Below, piece by piece: positions 54,101 through 60,100 of a stretch of DNA of 64,000 nt (position 1 is its first letter; each line of letters begins with the position of its first letter). The DNA comes from Lichenostomus cassidix. Taxonomy: Eukaryota; Chordata; Aves; Passeriformes; Meliphagidae. The DNA is taken from NCBI GenBank assembly GCA_008360975.2, contig CM039182.1, positions 90,789,405 to 90,853,404 on the forward strand, given 5' to 3'. The notes below the pieces were generated by a model. It did no database searches. It was not told the origin of the DNA and saw only the letters and a program-made list of their open reading frames with translations. The translations under genes were made by a program, and so were the position numbers.

Positions 54101-57100
54101 ACAGTCTCTAAAAGCTAGTGAAAGACTTTCCATATTTTCTGTTCAGTTACATGTCCTGACCTCACTCTGTTTTGTTAGGTGATCTAATCCTCCCCCTCAC
54201 CCCCCAGAGTATATGCTCTCCTTCCACAGTTATTGTGAGCCTTGAATTCAGACTTGCATGCTTGTTTTCCTGCCCAGTGGGCATCACCTTCACAAGGACA
54301 CACTTATTTAAACAGACAACTATCAAATTTCAACACTGCTTGACTATTACCTCTTCTTCAGGTGCAAGATTTCCTTTCATTGCCTGCTGTGGTTTTTATT
54401 TCAGCATGGAGACAAATGAAAGTAGAAAAGGCAAGAAAGATTCATTCTTAAAACTGAGTTTGACAAGGATAATCCTCAGTATCAAACAGAATTTATAAAC
54501 TGTAGGCAAACTATCCTTGATCACCATAACAGCCTAAGGAGAACTTAATTAAAGTTCTGGAGACTTCTCTAAGGGAAATTATACACCTGTACACAGTATT
54601 TTAATTGGAGTCTAACAGTATCACAGCAAAAGTCAGGGCTTCTCCATTCTGCTCTTATATTCTTCAACTAATGGAGAAGTAGCAGATGGTGTTTCAAGTC
54701 TCAGGTTAATGCAGCAGGCTGGTTTACTAGGTAGCAATCTGGGGAGGAACAGCTCATCTTCACGCTGAAGGTTTACAGGAAAGTCTAAATAATGACCCTT
54801 GGGCTGCAGGCCACATATCTAAAGAATGCCAGTATTCATTCCTAGGAATTAGGAAATTTTTGCACACTATATTTACTAAAATATAAGTAACTATTAATTA
54901 GTTTTCACAAGTTGTCATATTTAATATAAATGAGGCAATGAGTCTCACTTAAGCTGCAATTTAAAAATATATTGGATCGATTTTGCAGGTGTTGAAGAGG
55001 ATTTATATCCTAGAACAGCAGTTAGGATAAAACAGCCTGATTAATTTGTTCAGTAAACCTGCTTTTATCACTGGATGAATTAGTCTGTGCTAGTACTTTA
55101 TGTAGTTTAATTGTACATTTATTTTCAATTATTTTCTTAGCATCACTCCACTGCTTCCTGCAGTATCTCCTGAATACTTTAAACACTTTCTCCCTCCCTC
55201 TGTCATCTTCAGTTTTTAAAATATTTGTGACTGTTGCTATACCTGAAAATAGGCACCACTTTGCCAAGAAATGTATGTTCCATTTTTTATCACCTATGGT
55301 GTGACAAGAATGCAAATACTTGAACACAAAGTTAAATTTACATGTAATCCTAAATCATATGTATTCAATTAAAAACTACAAGAGCACTTTTTCAACTTTC
55401 AGGGTTGTATTTGCATAGAAAGCCACTATTTCCCCCAGGTTTTGCTCCCTTTTATAGCCCTCAATAGCAACATTTCAAATTCTGTTTTCATTAGCGAACA
55501 TCCCAATATTTGAAAAGGGAATAGCTGCTTATATATCACAAAAATATAGCATTCTCTATGACTTACTTGAATAAAAAAAATATGCTTTTAAGAAATTTGA
55601 ATCAGATCTGTCTACTTATACTAAAAGATTACGCCAAGAGTTTTGACTATACCATTGCTACAGTGGCTTTTTCAATAAGAAACTGAACATGAGTGCACTG
55701 GAAGCGTAACTTGACTGAATGTATTTCTTCAGAAAAGAGCCATAAAACTCACTGTAGGAGCAATGACTATAAATCATTATATAAATATGCAGAGTCCCTT
55801 TTTTTTCAATATACTCGCAAATGAAACATTTCCAAGACAATAAAGCTATTTGTAGAAATGCACATGACAGTGGCTGATCCCTTTCTACTTCAGTTCAATG
55901 TTACAACAGAATTCTATACCTGGCAACTGCTTTCTTTATTATATATGTACAATTGCATGTAGCACTTGAAAGTCCAAAATTTTTCTAGGGAGATGAATTC
56001 CAGCTAAATTCACTCAAGAATACTTCTGTGCCAAGAATGGTCTCTCCTCTACTCTCCCAGATTCTATCATGACTACAAGGAGTAGGCTCCTTCCTGGGCC
56101 AGTAGGACTGAGGAGTTTTCTTGAAGCCTAGTACCTGGCACCCACCCTGAGGGCAGAGAAGGTATCATTATCTCCCACAGAGAGCTAGGCAGGCTCTATA
56201 AAGAGCCCATTGAAAACTGACTGTGTTCACACAAGTAACAACTGTACCCAGGTAGTTGTGTGTAAGGGGAATAAATTGCCAGGACATATTTAACCTCTGT
56301 GTGCTTGACTTCCCAACCAGTAGTGAAGAAACAAGAATCTCCTTTTTAGCCAAAATAACACGACATGTTTTTCCACTAGACTGTATTTATCCCTAAAAAA
56401 AAAAAAAAAAAAAATTAAAATTAAATTACCAGTACAAAATACCTTAAGAGGAAGAACTTCTTTATTAATACCATAGAAGTAAGCCATTGCTTGTGTCCAT
56501 GAGCAAAGACCTGCTACATTTCCACACACTTTTTTAGCAGTCTCAAGATTATAATCTTCCATACACAAATAAGGCTCTAAAAGCTCCACGGTTTCTCCTG
56601 TAATTGAGTCCTAGTCAACAGAAAGGAAAAAATTATTTTTTCAAATGGATTTTACAATAAGGTCTGCATCACAGAAACGTCTTTATTTTTAAAATCATGG
56701 GGCTATCACATCTTACAGCATAAATTAACAAAACAACACTGTTGCCTTTCACTCTTATAAAGGGCAGATTAGTAGTTTTTTTGTGCACTCATGAAAATAA
56801 CTCCTACTTCCATTGCAACAGATTGACTTGAGTTGGCATTTAATATCCCTATTTGACACATAAGATTTACAGACATGTACTCGTAGATCCATGAAAATTT
56901 AAGCTGTTCTAAGTTATTGCTGCTACAACACTGCACTTTCTTCCCTTTCCCCCTCAACCAGATTTCCTTGCCCCGTATTTAATACCCTCACCAATGCTCA
57001 GTGAGATAGTTTGGAAATTGCTATGACAGAAATGTAAGTCAGCAAAGTGCTGATTAATTTTCTTCTGGTCTAGTTCCATAAACAAGCTCATCATGGCATC

Positions 57101-60100
57101 AGACAGGCATGGGTCTGAACACAGCTAAGGGAACTAAACATGCAGCTTTTGGAAGGAAAAGGCTGAAACTGCGAGGCACTGTCTTCACTTCACTGAAGCT
57201 AACCCTCTTCCTTAACCGTAAAAGAGATTTCTTTCAGCTGTTATCCTAATCTCAGGGTTTTTTACCCCTCTCACAATCTTCTGAGAACATGAAAAGCCAG
57301 ATCTTTGATGATGGTGGTAATCTATAATTATGTAAGCATCAGAAGAAAATGGAATTCATCTCCTTGAGCAATGTAGAGAGTAGAAGAGCTTATACAGGCT
57401 AAAAATGCCTGCTTAACAATAGACATGTTAAGAATCTTCCCTTTTTTCTGGCAATGTATTAATGCCTTTCTTTTAATGCATCTGAAAATCATCCACCATT
57501 CATACTGTCAAGCAATTTACCCTTTTCTTGGTTTTCAGCATAGCAGAAAGGACTGTCTTGTACTTGTCTGATCCCTACCTCTCCAATAAAAAGACATTCA
57601 CTATATTATTCCCAAGATCAGACATGGTGATGTTTTCACTATGATCATTTGCTAAAATGTAAAATAGTGCTGGACAAACATTTTGATTTTTTTGTTCTCC
57701 TACTCAAAAGTATGAGCTAACAAGCTGGCAAAGGTGAAGCAAAGAACAATCAGCAGTGGCCTAAATCTCTGTTCAAAAGCTTGGCAAATGTCATGCTTTT
57801 CCCTTTAAGTAACTAATTTTAAACTCAAGAAACTGCTTCAGACACTAATTTTCATTGCCTAAAAAATACTAGGAAAGAACAAAAACCTCACAAAAAAGTA
57901 AACGGTGTAGTCTACTCAGAACTCCAGACACAATGAGCTTTCTTGTCATATATCCTCAGAAATGAGAAATGGGGCAGGAGTACAGCATGTGAAGTATCTC
58001 ATGAGGGACTGAAGTAGTCTAGCATTCTACCCCCCATTCATCATTATCACCTCCTGCAAGAACTCAGTCCCACAGAAATTGTTCTGACTCCTCTGAGTTA
58101 AATGTGTAGCCAGCTACCAGCAGGAATACATACACTATTAATAAGTGCCAAAACTGGGAGCATCATTAGACAGAAGCTTGAGGAAGGAGTGCATAATTAG
58201 TCCTTGCTATCTTAAAACTCACTTCCTCTCTCTGTTAAGTCAAGATAGCACTTGGAAAAGTGACCAGACTGACAGCCCCAGGAAGAAACTGTCTACAGAG
58301 ACAGTGCAAGCTTCCACAATATGGCTCTCTGGGAGAAATGGCTCCTGGGGATAGTGAGAATGATCTTCACAACAAAAACACTCCAGCAGCTTAGAAAAGG
58401 CATCAGCAAAATGCACAGATGAGTAGATTAAAACATCAGTGTACAAATGAAAGAGTATGTCCTGCAACGTTGCAGAAAAGCCAGGTTTTGCTGAAATCTC
58501 CTTGGTTTCCTGGATTATAAAGTTGGGCTATTATTCTGCCATTTCCTATTCTAGCCTAGGTCTTTTTCTGTGACATCTTTCTTCTCTTCCCTATAGAGAA
58601 TTTTCCTTTGTCTCACAGTTCAGTGAACCTCACTGCAAAAGTTTCTGTCCTGACAGAAATAAAAACCTGTTTGTTTCCATTTTTCTTAGAGTTGATAACA
58701 AGACTATTCCTCATTTCACTATTTTTCTAGTGAAAGAACCCCAAAAGTTCCCAAATTATCTCATTACTTTTCCTGCTCATTTTCTTCTTCTTTTCTGCTA
58801 GCTCCCTAGCAAACTGGAGACAGAATTGTAGAGTGCCTTACAGGCAAACAGGCCTGATAGCACTGGAGAAGGTGAGCCATTTGAAAAACCAAGAGTGGGC
58901 CCTTCTAAGGCAAACTCCTACTTAGAAGCAGGAACTGCCTGAATAAAATAACATTAAGCTTCTCTAGATTTGGTCTAGTGCTTGGGATACTTCTGTCTGC
59001 TAGAAGCCACTGTGTGGCCCAGGAGAAAAATTACTGAGATAACGAGCCACAAAAATGAAGAAGAATAAAGTCACAAAGTATCTACAACCACAGACAAAAC
59101 TCTTTCAAACTGCCTTTGACAGCAAAAGATGCTTTCATGTGAACTCTGAAGATGGTTATTGAAGCAGCAGTGCCCCTATTAACTACATACCTTCTGAAAA
59201 GTAAGCAACATGCTAAGAAATCCTGAATTATTCATCAGCTTCTGAGCCTCAGTCCATGATGGCTTCACACCTGGGCGTTCCTGATCTAGTGTCACTGAGT
59301 CTATTTTCCTTTGGAATAAAAGTAGCACGCAGTCCATGATCCGCATGATCAAGTGAGGAGGTTTGCCCAGTTTGCGAACAGTTGCAATGTCAGAAGGTTT
59401 TATTGTCTGCAAAATTATAGAAGAAAATAGTCCATTTATTTAAGCAGTCACTCGATTGCTAAGAATGATGCTCTTTTGGTAGGACTGTGTAATGCAATTG
59501 CTGCAGGTTTGCAGGTCACTCAGAAGCTCCACTACAGAAAGTCCCTAAAGGTAGTACAAACCTACAACTGCTTTATTTCCTGACAGTAGAGTACTGCCCA
59601 TCTTACCTCTTCATCTCTTCAGTTTTCAGGGTTTTTTCTACACGGATTTACAAGTCAGTGCCAGTTCTTTCAATCTTTTTTTTTCCCCCAAGTTAAAAAC
59701 ATAAGCCATATTATTCATAATAATAATAATCATTAACTACATGCATATACAGAATATATTTGTTTCTGACCTGCAGGGCTGCCTTGGCTTCTTCCAGCGC
59801 AGGTCTTGCAGCTTCAAGTTTCTCTTCTGCTGCTGCTTTATCAATGGCAATATCATCCACAATAGCCTGAGCCTTGTCTTTTACCTTTTGCACCTGCATT
59901 TTTACTTTTTCTGCAGCCTGGGCTTTCATAGTTACTTCCAATAAAACTTCATCAGCTTTTTTTGAAGCTACAGCCAAATCTTTCTCCTTCATAACCAACT
60001 CTTTGGAGAGCTGATTTACTGAGACCTCTGCTTCCATCAGTTTTGCAAGACCTGTGGTGGACAAATTCCATTTTAGCAGCAGGAGGACTTACTAAGAGAG

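Larger units (their letters stand above)
49460..56442 (-). other. Intron 4
   Basis: 6,983 bases between the microtubule-binding domain and coiled coil 2. It holds twin hairpins at 50575-50635, a GA microsatellite at 50945-50990, a TA/CATA tract at 53919-53974 and an A run at 56395-56414. Several short open frames exist but resemble nothing known to me. Confidence 0.85.

Noticed and set aside
55022..55327. A 101-residue minus-strand frame in intron 4
   Set aside because: Exons 4 and 5 join in frame without it, and it matches nothing in dyneins or transposons known to me.
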